A stretch of DNA of 64,000 nucleotides. It comes from Agriterribacter humi. GTDB lineage: Bacteria > Bacteroidota > Bacteroidia > Chitinophagales > Chitinophagaceae. The notes below the pieces were generated by a model. It was not told the DNA's origin, made no database searches, and saw only the letters and a program-made list of their open reading frames with translations. Positions 41,622 through 48,591 of the stretch are shown piece after piece (within the stretch, counting starts at the first letter, position 1; each line of letters opens with the position of its first letter). The DNA lies in contig NZ_VOHQ01000002.1 in NCBI RefSeq assembly GCF_009192765.1, positions 682,001 through 746,000 on the forward strand, read 5' to 3'. Made by a program: the position numbers and the translations under genes.

Positions 41622-43154
41622 TCAATACCCTTCCTGCTCAAACCCGTCTTCATCTTCAAAAGACGAAGCTTCCTTGCCCATATTGAGCATGGAACCCATC
41701 AGGTCTTTAAATTCAATTTTACCATCTAATACTTTTTTACTGATCAGCGAGTACGATGATAAGCCATGCAGGATCAGCTCCATAAGCAGCGCCGTTTCTT
41801 TTTCATTGGCATGCGGAAAAGTTTTTTTCACTAATCCATACAATCCATCTACTTTATATAAAAGTTGAATTTTTTCTTTATCCTTCACATTGAATAATAT
41901 ATCCAATGTATTCCCCTTGTCGAACCAGTTGATAATGGGACGGTAAGGATTGTCCGTTTCCTTTTGCTGCCCCTTTCTTTTCTTTAATGCATCAGGATTA
42001 GGAAAATACTGTACAAATTGTGTGCGGATGGCTTTGCCCAATAAATTAAATGCTACCTGGTAAGGACCTTCCTGTTCTCCTTCATACACCAGTTCTACTT
42101 TTCCTGTAACAGAAGGTATAATGCCTGTTAGATCGGAAATCCATACCTGTGTTTCTTTTTCTTTGTTAATGATCGCTCTTCTTTCGGCTGCACTTACCGC
42201 GTTTTCGTAAGCGGCAATGGGCAAACGTGCAGATACGCCACTTTTCTGGTCTACCATTTCACTTGCCCTTGCTTCAAAGGCTACCTGTTCAATAAGCCGC
42301 TTTACCAGGTCGCTGATCTTTACTTTTTCTGTTTGGGCTTCTAATATATCCGCTTCCTGCTCGGTAATGGTAAGCGAGTCTTCGATATTTTTTGGATAAT
42401 GCGTTAATATCTGACTTTCAATACGGTCTTTTAATGGTGTAACAATTGAGCCACGGTTCGTGTAGTCCTCGGGGTTAGCTGTAAATACAAATAGTATATC
42501 GAGGGGAAGCCGCAGTTTAAATCCGCGTATCTGGATATCGCCTTCCTGCAGGATATTAAATAAAGCAACCTGTATTCTTGCCTGCAGATCGGGCAGTTCA
42601 TTAATAACAAAAATACCCCTGTTGCTTCTTGGAATAATGCCGTAATGAATCACTCTTTCATCGGCGAAAGCCAGTTTCAGGTTGGCGGCTTTTATCGGGT
42701 CTATATCGCCTATCAGGTCGGCAACGCTTACATCAGGGGTGGCCAGTTTTTCACCATAACGCTCGCTACGATGTAACCATGCAACAGGGGTAGCATCTCC
42801 TTTTTCGGCGATCAGTTCCTGTGCATGCCGCGAAAGCGGATGCAGCGGGTCATCATTGGTTTCACTGCCTGCAATAACCGGAATGTATTCATCTAACAGT
42901 TCAATCATCTGGCGTGCCATGCGTGTTTTTGCCTGCCCGCGAAGGCCGAGGAATAAAATATTGTGGCGCGACAAGATGGCTCTTTCTGTATCGGGTATTA
43001 CACTTTCTTCATATCCAACAATACCAGGGAAGGTGGGATCTCCCTGCTGTAATTTCAGGATAAGATTATTTCTCATCTCATCTTTGATTCCTTTGCTTTT
43101 ATACCCCGATTTTCTTAATTCGCCTACTGTTGCCGGTAATATGGTTTTACTCAT
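41622..43154 (-). CDS. AAA+ ATPase (Mg-chelatase-I/MoxR-like), atypical Walker motifs
   Basis: This 510-aa cytoplasmic protein has an AAA+ core at about residues 45-300. Walker A reads GLRGQAKTR, with Ala where the last Gly of GxxGxGK[ST] is expected. Walker B reads GIFVINELPDL, with Asn-Glu in place of Asp-Glu. Sensor 1 is FTANPEDYTNRG and the arginine-finger region is TPLKDRIES. The C-terminal 200 residues are helical, with an acidic tail (FEDEDGFEQEG). Its gene follows that of a VWA protein by 66 bp, as in chelatase and MoxR systems that remodel a target protein. Target unknown. The motif changes may be normal for this Bacteroidota subfamily. Confidence 0.85.
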   Translation of the reverse strand: MSKTILPATVGELRKSGYKSKGIKDEMRNNLILKLQQGDPTFPGIVGYEESVIPDTERAILSRHNILFLGLRGQAKTRMARQMIELLDEYIPVIAGSETNDDPLHPLSRHAQELIAEKGDATPVAWLHRSERYGEKLATPDVSVADLIGDIDPIKAANLKLAFADERVIHYGIIPRSNRGIFVINELPDLQARIQVALFNILQEGDIQIRGFKLRLPLDILFVFTANPEDYTNRGSIVTPLKDRIESQILTHYPKNIEDSLTITEQEADILEAQTEKVKISDLVKRLIEQVAFEARASEMVDQKSGVSARLPIAAYENAVSAAERRAIINKEKETQVWISDLTGIIPSVTGKVELVYEGEQEGPYQVAFNLLGKAIRTQFVQYFPNPDALKKRKGQQKETDNPYRPIINWFDKGNTLDILFNVKDKEKIQLLYKVDGLYGLVKKTFPHANEKETALLMELILHGLSSYSLISKKVLDGKIEFKDLMGSMLNMGKEASSFEDEDGFEQEGY

Positions 43155-43220
43155 CTTTTTAATACTGTTTAAATAGAACTGGTTGAATTGTCTGCTGGGA
43201 GCAATGGCCGTTCCACTGGT

Positions 43221-44318
43221 TTAATACACGGTTTTTTGTTTCCCGTTTTCAAAATCCCTGAATACAAATGCGCCCAGGTTATCCAATGCCGCAAAAAATG
43301 CTTTGCCATTATTGGTTTCTGTGAATTCCGTTACAAAGCGCTGCAGGTGTGGATCGGTGGCGATCATAAAAGTAGTAATGGGTATTTTTATTTTTTTGCA
43401 TTGCGCTGCAAGATTAATACAGCGGTTAATGATTTTGCGGTCTAATCCGAAACTGTTTTTATAATACCGTTTGCCCGATTTAAGACAGGTTGGTTTCCCG
43501 TCGGTGATCATGAATATCTGCTTATTGGGATTTTTCCGCCGCCGTAAAATATCCATTGCCAGTTCCAGTCCTGCTACCGTATTGGTATGATACGGCCCTA
43601 CCTGCAGGTAAGGAATATCCTTAATTTCAATGGGCCAGGCATCATTGCCAAATACTACAATATCCAATGTGTCTTTCGGATATTTGGTAGTGATGAGCTC
43701 GCTGAGCGCCATGGCCACTTTTTTGGCAGGCGTAATGCGGTCCTCCCCGTACAGGATCATGGAATGCGAAATATCTATCATCAGTACCGTGGAGGTCTGC
43801 GATTTAAAATCCGTTTCCCTGATCTCCAGGTCGTCTTCCCCCAGTTGCAACTGGTCTATGCCGTGATTGATCTGCGCATTGCGGATAGAGCTCACAAAAT
43901 CAATCTGCTCCAGCATATCGCCAAACTGGAAGGGCCGGGTTTCGGGATTGATCTCATCGCCCTGGCCGGGTTTAAAGGTTTGATGATTGCCTTTTTTTGT
44001 TTTTTTGAGCTTGCCAAAAATCTCTTCTAAGCTTTTTTTGCGTATGCCTTTTTCGGTTTTGGGTGTAATGCTGAAAGACCCGTTCTCCCTGTTCTCGTCA
44101 ATATACCCTTTATCTCTTAAGTCGTCAATAAAATCACCCATACCGTATTCGTCATCGGTCAACTGGTATTGCTTGTCCAATTGCGTAAGCCAGTTCAGCG
44201 CTTCGCCCGCGTCGCCGCTGGTATAGGTAAGCAACTGCATGAACAGGTCGAGCAATTGCTCAAACCGGCTTTTGCCGTTTTGCCGCGGATCATATAATGA
44301 AAAATGAAACCCTAACAT
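43221..44318 (-). CDS. VWA-domain protein, partner of the AAA+ ATPase
   Basis: The protein is 365 aa from ATG 44318, preceded by a clear AAGGAG ribosome site 7 bp upstream; the longer frame to 44354 lacks one. The N-terminal half is helical (RFEQLLDLFMQLLTYTSGDAGEALNWL). The C-terminal VWA domain (about 175-360) has the MIDAS motif MIDISHSMI (DxSxS), a second loop TNTVAGLELA and ITDGKPT. There is no signal peptide, so it is cytoplasmic. In related systems the VWA protein links the AAA+ ring to its substrate. First gene of the pair. Confidence 0.9.
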   Translation of the reverse strand: MLGFHFSLYDPRQNGKSRFEQLLDLFMQLLTYTSGDAGEALNWLTQLDKQYQLTDDEYGMGDFIDDLRDKGYIDENRENGSFSITPKTEKGIRKKSLEEIFGKLKKTKKGNHQTFKPGQGDEINPETRPFQFGDMLEQIDFVSSIRNAQINHGIDQLQLGEDDLEIRETDFKSQTSTVLMIDISHSMILYGEDRITPAKKVAMALSELITTKYPKDTLDIVVFGNDAWPIEIKDIPYLQVGPYHTNTVAGLELAMDILRRRKNPNKQIFMITDGKPTCLKSGKRYYKNSFGLDRKIINRCINLAAQCKKIKIPITTFMIATDPHLQRFVTEFTETNNGKAFFAALDNLGAFVFRDFENGKQKTVY

Positions 44319-44739
44319 ATCAACTCCTTCTTTTTTTAAACAAGCGCATTGCATGAGGTAAAACCGGAAGCAGGAAGCGGGTTGCGTAGTAACATTGTTT
44401 TGAAGCGGTACAAACTTATTTCACCCCATGCATTTGCCTGCAATTTAAGACATTCGCGGGACAAAAGTATTTCCGGCTATATGAAGGCTGGCGTTGGCGG
44501 AACGGGTTGCATTCATTATTTCAAAATATGAATATGCGCCGTGAATGAAGTCTTGTTGATATATATGTATATTTATTATGAACGATGATGGGTTTATCAT
44601 CCCAACTTACCGGCTGTAATAATTACCCCTGTGCAGATGATGGGCAACAGAATTTTTTCCGGCAATGTCCTGTTTACTGCAGTTCATTTGTTATTGAATT
44701 GTAGTGCAAATATTCAGTAACAATTAAAACACAAACAAA
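44319..44739. other. 421-bp divergent spacer with a minus-strand -7 box
   Basis: No gene is seen. The minus strand reads TACTTTTG at 44462-44469 (a TAnnTTTG match), about 140 bp upstream of the VWA start, so its transcript would have a long leader. The right part (44520-44735) is AT-rich and should hold the promoter of the YciI-like gene. A small GATGAT/ATCATC hairpin lies near 44585. Confidence 0.45.
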
Positions 44740-45096
44740 ATGGAAGAATTCATTTTAATTTTCAGACACGAAGACGGTAAAAAGCTCGCTTCACCCGAAC
44801 AAATACAGGTTTGGATGAAACAAACGATGGATTGGATGGGCGGCATTGCGGCTCAAAACAAATTGGTGAGCCAGGGAAATGGTTTGTCTTTTGAAGACAG
44901 CCGGGTGGTACGGCACAATAATATCGTTACCAACGGTCCATTTGGCGATATCAAGGAAACGATTGGAGGATATATTATTGTAAAGGCCGATTCTGTTGAA
45001 GAAGCTGTGGAATTTGCAAAGGGAAGCCCGGTACTGCAGGGGGAAGGAAATACGGTAGAAGTACGCAAAATTGCAAAAGCCGATGGTATTCATTAG
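44740..45096 (+). CDS. YciI/DGPF-family protein linked to an ECF42 sigma factor
   Basis: This 118-aa protein has a ferredoxin-like fold of the YCII-related family: EFILIFRHEDG, then EQIQVWMKQTMDWMGGIAAQNKL, then the signature NGPFGDIKETIGGYIIV (NGPF in place of DGPF). There is no signal peptide or metal site. Such genes are conserved neighbours of ECF42 sigma factors, and the next gene is one. It may act as sensor or target of the sigma factor; its chemistry is unknown. Confidence 0.9.
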   Translation: MEEFILIFRHEDGKKLASPEQIQVWMKQTMDWMGGIAAQNKLVSQGNGLSFEDSRVVRHNNIVTNGPFGDIKETIGGYIIVKADSVEEAVEFAKGSPVLQGEGNTVEVRKIAKADGIH

Positions 45097-45138
45097 TACC
45101 CTCGTAAAACTATTTTTCAAATACTGTATTTGATTTTT

Positions 45139-45177
45139 TGCCGCAGATTCGAAGGTTTCATCTGCGAATCTGCGGCA
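45139..45177. repeat. TGCCGCAGATTCG inverted repeat after the DGPF gene
   Basis: TGCCGCAGATTCG (45139-45151) and CGAATCTGCGGCA (45165-45177) form a perfect 13-bp stem with a 13-nt loop, preceded by a T-run (TTTTTT). It may end the minus strand or form a hairpin in the plus transcript between the DGPF and sigma-factor genes. Confidence 0.75.
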
Positions 45178-45233
45178 TCGTTTATTTGAAAATAAGTGAT
45201 AGCAATCGTTTTTAAACAGCTTTTAGGCTTGTA

Positions 45234-45264
45234 AAGCCCGTGTAATATAACCGGGCTATTTTTA
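45234..45264 (+). terminator. Terminator-like hairpin immediately before the sigma-factor start
   Basis: AGCCCG pairs with CGGGCT around a short AT loop and is followed by ATTTTT, just before ATG 45268. It could be a terminator/attenuator of the DGPF transcript, or hide the ribosome site of the sigma gene. Both readings are inference. Confidence 0.5.
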
Positions 45265-45267
45265 TGT

Positions 45268-46494
45268 ATGAATCATGGCGCATTGATACCGCATTTATTC
45301 AGAACGGAGTTTAGCAAAATAACGGCTGTACTCACCAAAGTGTTTGGCTTTGAGCACATAGCGGTTGCGGAAGACATTGCAGGCGATACGTTTATAGCCG
45401 CGCTGAAAACCTGGCCTTATAAAGGTGTACCCAAAAACCCCCAGGCATGGCTGTATAATGTAGCCAAAAATAAAGCTAAGAATTACATGAAGCGCAACCA
45501 TATTTTTTCAGAAAAGGTTCTTCCGGAAGTAAGCAATGCTACAGCAGGGTTTGAAGAAATGAAAATTGATCTGTCGGATCAGAATATTAAAGACAGCCTG
45601 CTGCAAATGTTATTCGCTGTTTGCCACCCATCCATTGCTGCCGAAGCGCAAATTGGTTTATCACTGCGCATTCTTTGCGGTTTTGGCATTGAGGAAATTG
45701 CCAATGCATTCCTGGTAAATAAAGAAACGATCAGCAAGCGTTTATTCAGGGCTAAAGAAAAACTGCGTTTGGAAAATGTGCAGATTGAATACCCCGGGGA
45801 GCCGGAAATTGGCAAAAGGCTGGAAACGGTGCTAACTACCCTGTACCTGTTGTTTAATGAAGGATATTATTCAGAAAGTCATGACAGTGTTTTGCGGGAA
45901 GATCTGTGTTTGGAAGCCATGCGGTTAATGTACCTGCTTGTTGAAAATGAATCCACCGATCTGCCACATGTAAATGCATTGCTTTCCTTAATGTGCTTTC
46001 ATGCTTCGCGGTTTGCCGCAAGAAAAAATAACAATGGTGAGATCGTTTTATATCACGACCAGGATGAAACGCTCTGGAATAATGAATTGATAGCAAAAGG
46101 CGCATATTATCTTCACCGGGCTTCCACCGGAAATACCGTTTCGAAATATCATATGGAAGCAGGCATTGCGTGGTGGCAGACCCGCAAAGCAGACACAAAG
46201 GAAAAATGGGAAAATATTTTGCAATTATACAACCGGTTATTGCAAATGGAATATTCGCCTGTTGCAGCGCTTAACAGGACTTTCGCATTTTCAAAAGTCT
46301 ATGGAAAGCAGGAAGCCATTGCGGAAGCTGAAAAACTGCAATTGACAAACAACCATTTTTACTATACATTGCTGGGTGAATTGTATAAGGATACGGATAA
46401 GGGCAAAGCAAAAATAAATTTTCAAAAAGCTTGTGCATTAGCCCGAACGGAAACGGACAGGCAAACTATTGAAAAGAAAATGAATGATCTTTGA
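45268..46494 (+). CDS. RNA polymerase sigma factor, ECF42 type with C-terminal extension
   Basis: The protein is 408 aa, far longer than ordinary ECF factors (about 180). Sigma region 2 has VAEDIAGDTFIAALKTWPYKG, and region 4 has LCGFGIEEIANAFLVNKETISKRLFRAKEKL (helix-turn-helix). The C-terminal 200 residues are helical, TPR-like, with the conserved LYLLFNEGYY and RLMYLLVENE stretches of ECF42. ECF42 proteins are linked to DGPF genes and are thought to be controlled by this extension in place of an anti-sigma factor. The DGPF gene is directly upstream. No anti-sigma gene is present. Confidence 0.93.
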   Translation: MNHGALIPHLFRTEFSKITAVLTKVFGFEHIAVAEDIAGDTFIAALKTWPYKGVPKNPQAWLYNVAKNKAKNYMKRNHIFSEKVLPEVSNATAGFEEMKIDLSDQNIKDSLLQMLFAVCHPSIAAEAQIGLSLRILCGFGIEEIANAFLVNKETISKRLFRAKEKLRLENVQIEYPGEPEIGKRLETVLTTLYLLFNEGYYSESHDSVLREDLCLEAMRLMYLLVENESTDLPHVNALLSLMCFHASRFAARKNNNGEIVLYHDQDETLWNNELIAKGAYYLHRASTGNTVSKYHMEAGIAWWQTRKADTKEKWENILQLYNRLLQMEYSPVAALNRTFAFSKVYGKQEAIAEAEKLQLTNNHFYYTLLGELYKDTDKGKAKINFQKACALARTETDRQTIEKKMNDL

Positions 46495-46499
46495 CGTTT

Positions 46500-46725
46500 A
46501 AAAAGTTTGTCCCGGCAGGAGGCTTCGCGCAGCAGAGAACTTCACACAGCAGCACAGGGTACAGCGGAGCGCGATTTCCGGATGCGGTCGGTACGCGACA
46601 AGGGAGCGCGAGACCGCATGTTCAATATTTTGCGGGACAGAGTCCCGGGAGAACATAGTGCATACAAAGTCCGGAGACCTTGTATAGCGGGCGGGGTCTG
46701 AGACATCGTATAGCAGCGTTTGCAC
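46500..46725. repeat. GC-rich REP-like element, repeat family C copy 1 at 46634-46690
   Basis: The stretch has nested hairpins: ATGCGGTC (46581-46588) with GACCGCAT (46611-46618), and within family C a TACAAAGTC-CGGA-GACCTTGTA stem. Positions 46634-46690 match 48508-48564 in all but about five of 57 bases and in the same orientation. The element lies between the convergent sigma-factor and hemerythrin genes. Confidence 0.8.
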
Positions 46726-46734
46726 AGCTTTAAT

Positions 46735-47241
46735 TTATTGAGCTACGGTGTCAAAATCGTAGCCGGCCCGTGTAAGCGCCCGTTTGGCTGCTTCCAGCGC
46801 AAAAGCTGCCGGATGATGAGGGTGCACAGGCACTTCTGAAACATGGGCAAGCTGTTCTAGAAGTTCCGTGGTTTGATTTTGGGTGAGTGCTGAACATACA
46901 TCGTACATGCCGCCAGGCTCTTCTTCTGCAATATCATGCTTGTCTAAAACATGCCGCAGCACTTTGATCAGCGACGGAGTGGGCGGAGGTACCATTAAAG
47001 CGGTTAATGCGCCATGCTCCAGACGCAGTTTCGCAGCAATGGGTAACGGAACGCCTCCATTTGCTTTCTGCGCCGCCGGAAAAAGAATTTTCTCTTCCAT
47101 TTTGATATGTGTGAGCAACCCCGCGCGGAACCCCTGATAATATTCCATTTGAATTTCATCGGGGTTTTTGGTTGCCAGTTCTAATAATTCCTCGATCCGG
47201 CGATGGTCTTTTGTGAAAAAACGATATAGCTGCCTGTTCAT
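46735..47241 (-). CDS. Hemerythrin HHE-domain protein
   Basis: This 168-aa cytoplasmic protein is an up-down four-helix bundle with the di-iron ligand pattern: FTKDHRRIEELLE (His, Glu), LLTHIKMEEKILFP (HxxxE), LRLEHGALT (His), LDKHDIAEEEPGG (His, Glu). Such proteins bind oxygen, nitric oxide or iron and often act in stress defence. It sits alone on the minus strand between two family C repeats and beside a plus-strand lipoprotein pair. Role unknown. Confidence 0.9.
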   Translation of the reverse strand: MNRQLYRFFTKDHRRIEELLELATKNPDEIQMEYYQGFRAGLLTHIKMEEKILFPAAQKANGGVPLPIAAKLRLEHGALTALMVPPPTPSLIKVLRHVLDKHDIAEEEPGGMYDVCSALTQNQTTELLEQLAHVSEVPVHPHHPAAFALEAAKRALTRAGYDFDTVAQ

Positions 47242-47406
47242 GGATTTTCAATAATACGATATTTTTAAAGGTACAAAAAACCATTTTCATTAGGGGCTGT
47301 CTATGCATCAGTTCGGCGATACAAGCAATCTGGTTTAAGAAAAAATAAATTATCCCAATCCTTTTCCGTTTATATGACTTTGAGTTTATTTGTAAAATTC
47401 TTTATC

Positions 47407-47868
47407 ATGAGTAATAAATATTTCATTGATAAAATACTTATCTTCTTCTTTTTTATTATTTCTATCCAGGGTTGTACGATTTATTCTATCCAAAATGATG
47501 GTTCTAAATTGCAACAAGTGAGAATTATTTATAACCAGAACAATGATCACACGAAAAAAAATGAATCAAGATTAATAGCAGCGGAAAACGCGGGAAGAAT
47601 TGTAGAACTTCATAAATATAATAAAGGAATGGACCAGGTGTATTTTGATTTCAAGTTACCTCCAAAAAATAAACTACCGCTAAATAGATTATTATCTTCC
47701 ACTTATTTCGATACATCATCGTATGCATCAATATGTTATCCTTCAAAAAGTAGATATGGACCTGATACGATATCTTGTCTCAGATTTGATCAATTAGCAT
47801 CAAATACCAATTTCGATCGGGCTCCGTTTTCGTTAGTACGTGGTGAAAAAAAAATATTTATCAGGTAA
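47407..47868 (+). CDS. Small lipoprotein, twin 1
   Basis: The protein is 153 aa from ATG 47407. The signal ends IISIQGCTIYS (lipobox Cys). It shares its layout with the next gene: N-terminal lipoprotein signal, a VYFDFKLPP strand, LNRLL, ICYP with Ser/Pro-rich turns, DTISCLRFDQL and a terminal KIFIR. Two cysteines in the C-terminal half could pair. Codon use is more AT-rich than in neighbouring genes. I recognise no domain; likely recently duplicated and outer-membrane anchored. Confidence 0.75.
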   Translation: MSNKYFIDKILIFFFFIISIQGCTIYSIQNDGSKLQQVRIIYNQNNDHTKKNESRLIAAENAGRIVELHKYNKGMDQVYFDFKLPPKNKLPLNRLLSSTYFDTSSYASICYPSKSRYGPDTISCLRFDQLASNTNFDRAPFSLVRGEKKIFIR

Positions 47869-47939
47869 TTGTATGACCATGGTGTAACACCTGGCTTTTT
47901 CCTGCAAAACGGTTTTAAATTTTTATTTTGAACTTTTCT

Positions 47940-48407
47940 ATGAATAGAAATAATTTTTACTTCTTGCTTTGGCTTATTCTTCCGGAATTGGTTTTAACTG
48001 GCTGTGGGCGCTACTTTATTCAAAATAGTACTTTAAGACCCCAACGCGTAAACCTGACATGCAATTCTGAAGACAAACGAATAAAAAAATTTGAGAATAG
48101 ATTGATACGACTTGAAAAGAAGGAAACAATTGCTTCACTCAACAAACATATCACTCAAAAGAAGGAAGTTGTTTTTGATTTTGAAATAGTTTCCGGCAAG
48201 AAGATACAACTAAATCAGTTGTTGGTTCCCGCTACTCCTGATACCCCTGCACATCCGGTTATTTGTTATCCTCAAAACAGAGAAAGCAATATAGGAGTTG
48301 ATACGATATATTGTCTCAGGTACGATCAATTACGATCCAATTCAAAACTGGTGTATGATATCCCAACATTTCTTTTTCTCCCGACCATGAAAATTTTTAT
48401 TAGGTGA
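47940..48407 (+). CDS. Small lipoprotein, twin 2 (paralogue of 47407)
   Basis: The protein is 155 aa from ATG 47940. The lipobox is LVLTGCGRY. Matching blocks with twin 1 are VVFDFEIVSG, LNQLL, ICYPQN, DTIYCLRYDQL and the last five residues KIFIR. Identity is moderate (the two have drifted), so the duplication is not fresh. The pair lies just upstream of family C copy 2. Function unknown. Confidence 0.75.
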   Translation: MNRNNFYFLLWLILPELVLTGCGRYFIQNSTLRPQRVNLTCNSEDKRIKKFENRLIRLEKKETIASLNKHITQKKEVVFDFEIVSGKKIQLNQLLVPATPDTPAHPVICYPQNRESNIGVDTIYCLRYDQLRSNSKLVYDIPTFLFLPTMKIFIR

Positions 48408-48507
48408 CTTTCTATGACCGCAGAGCAACGACAAATGTTTTGCGTTATTAATCAATCTCGTTTTCTGACCCCCTGGCAGTTATGGTTTATTATTGTTTAT
48501 GTTTTGA

Positions 48508-48564
48508 GGGACGGAGTCCGCGGAGAACATAGGGCATACAAAGTCCGGAGACTTTGTATAGCGG
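48508..48564. repeat. Repeat family C, copy 2
   Basis: This copy has GGACGGAGTCC and the perfect 9-bp stem TACAAAGTC-CGGA-GACTTTGTA. It is the same strand and nearly the same sequence as copy 1 at 46634-46690, 1.87 kb away. It lies between the lipoprotein pair (plus) and the GH78 gene (minus). Confidence 0.85.
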
Positions 48565-48591
48565 TATACAAAAAAGCATTTTCGCTCAGTC

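Noticed and set aside
44740-45096. ECF42 target promoter (TGTCGA-type) upstream of the DGPF gene
   Set aside because: I looked for the motif known from actinobacterial ECF42 and found no convincing match in 44600-44739.
46507-46701. Plus-strand frame over the GC-rich repeat
   Set aside because: Lies wholly in the REP-like element; the peptide is Arg-rich because of GC-rich repeat DNA.
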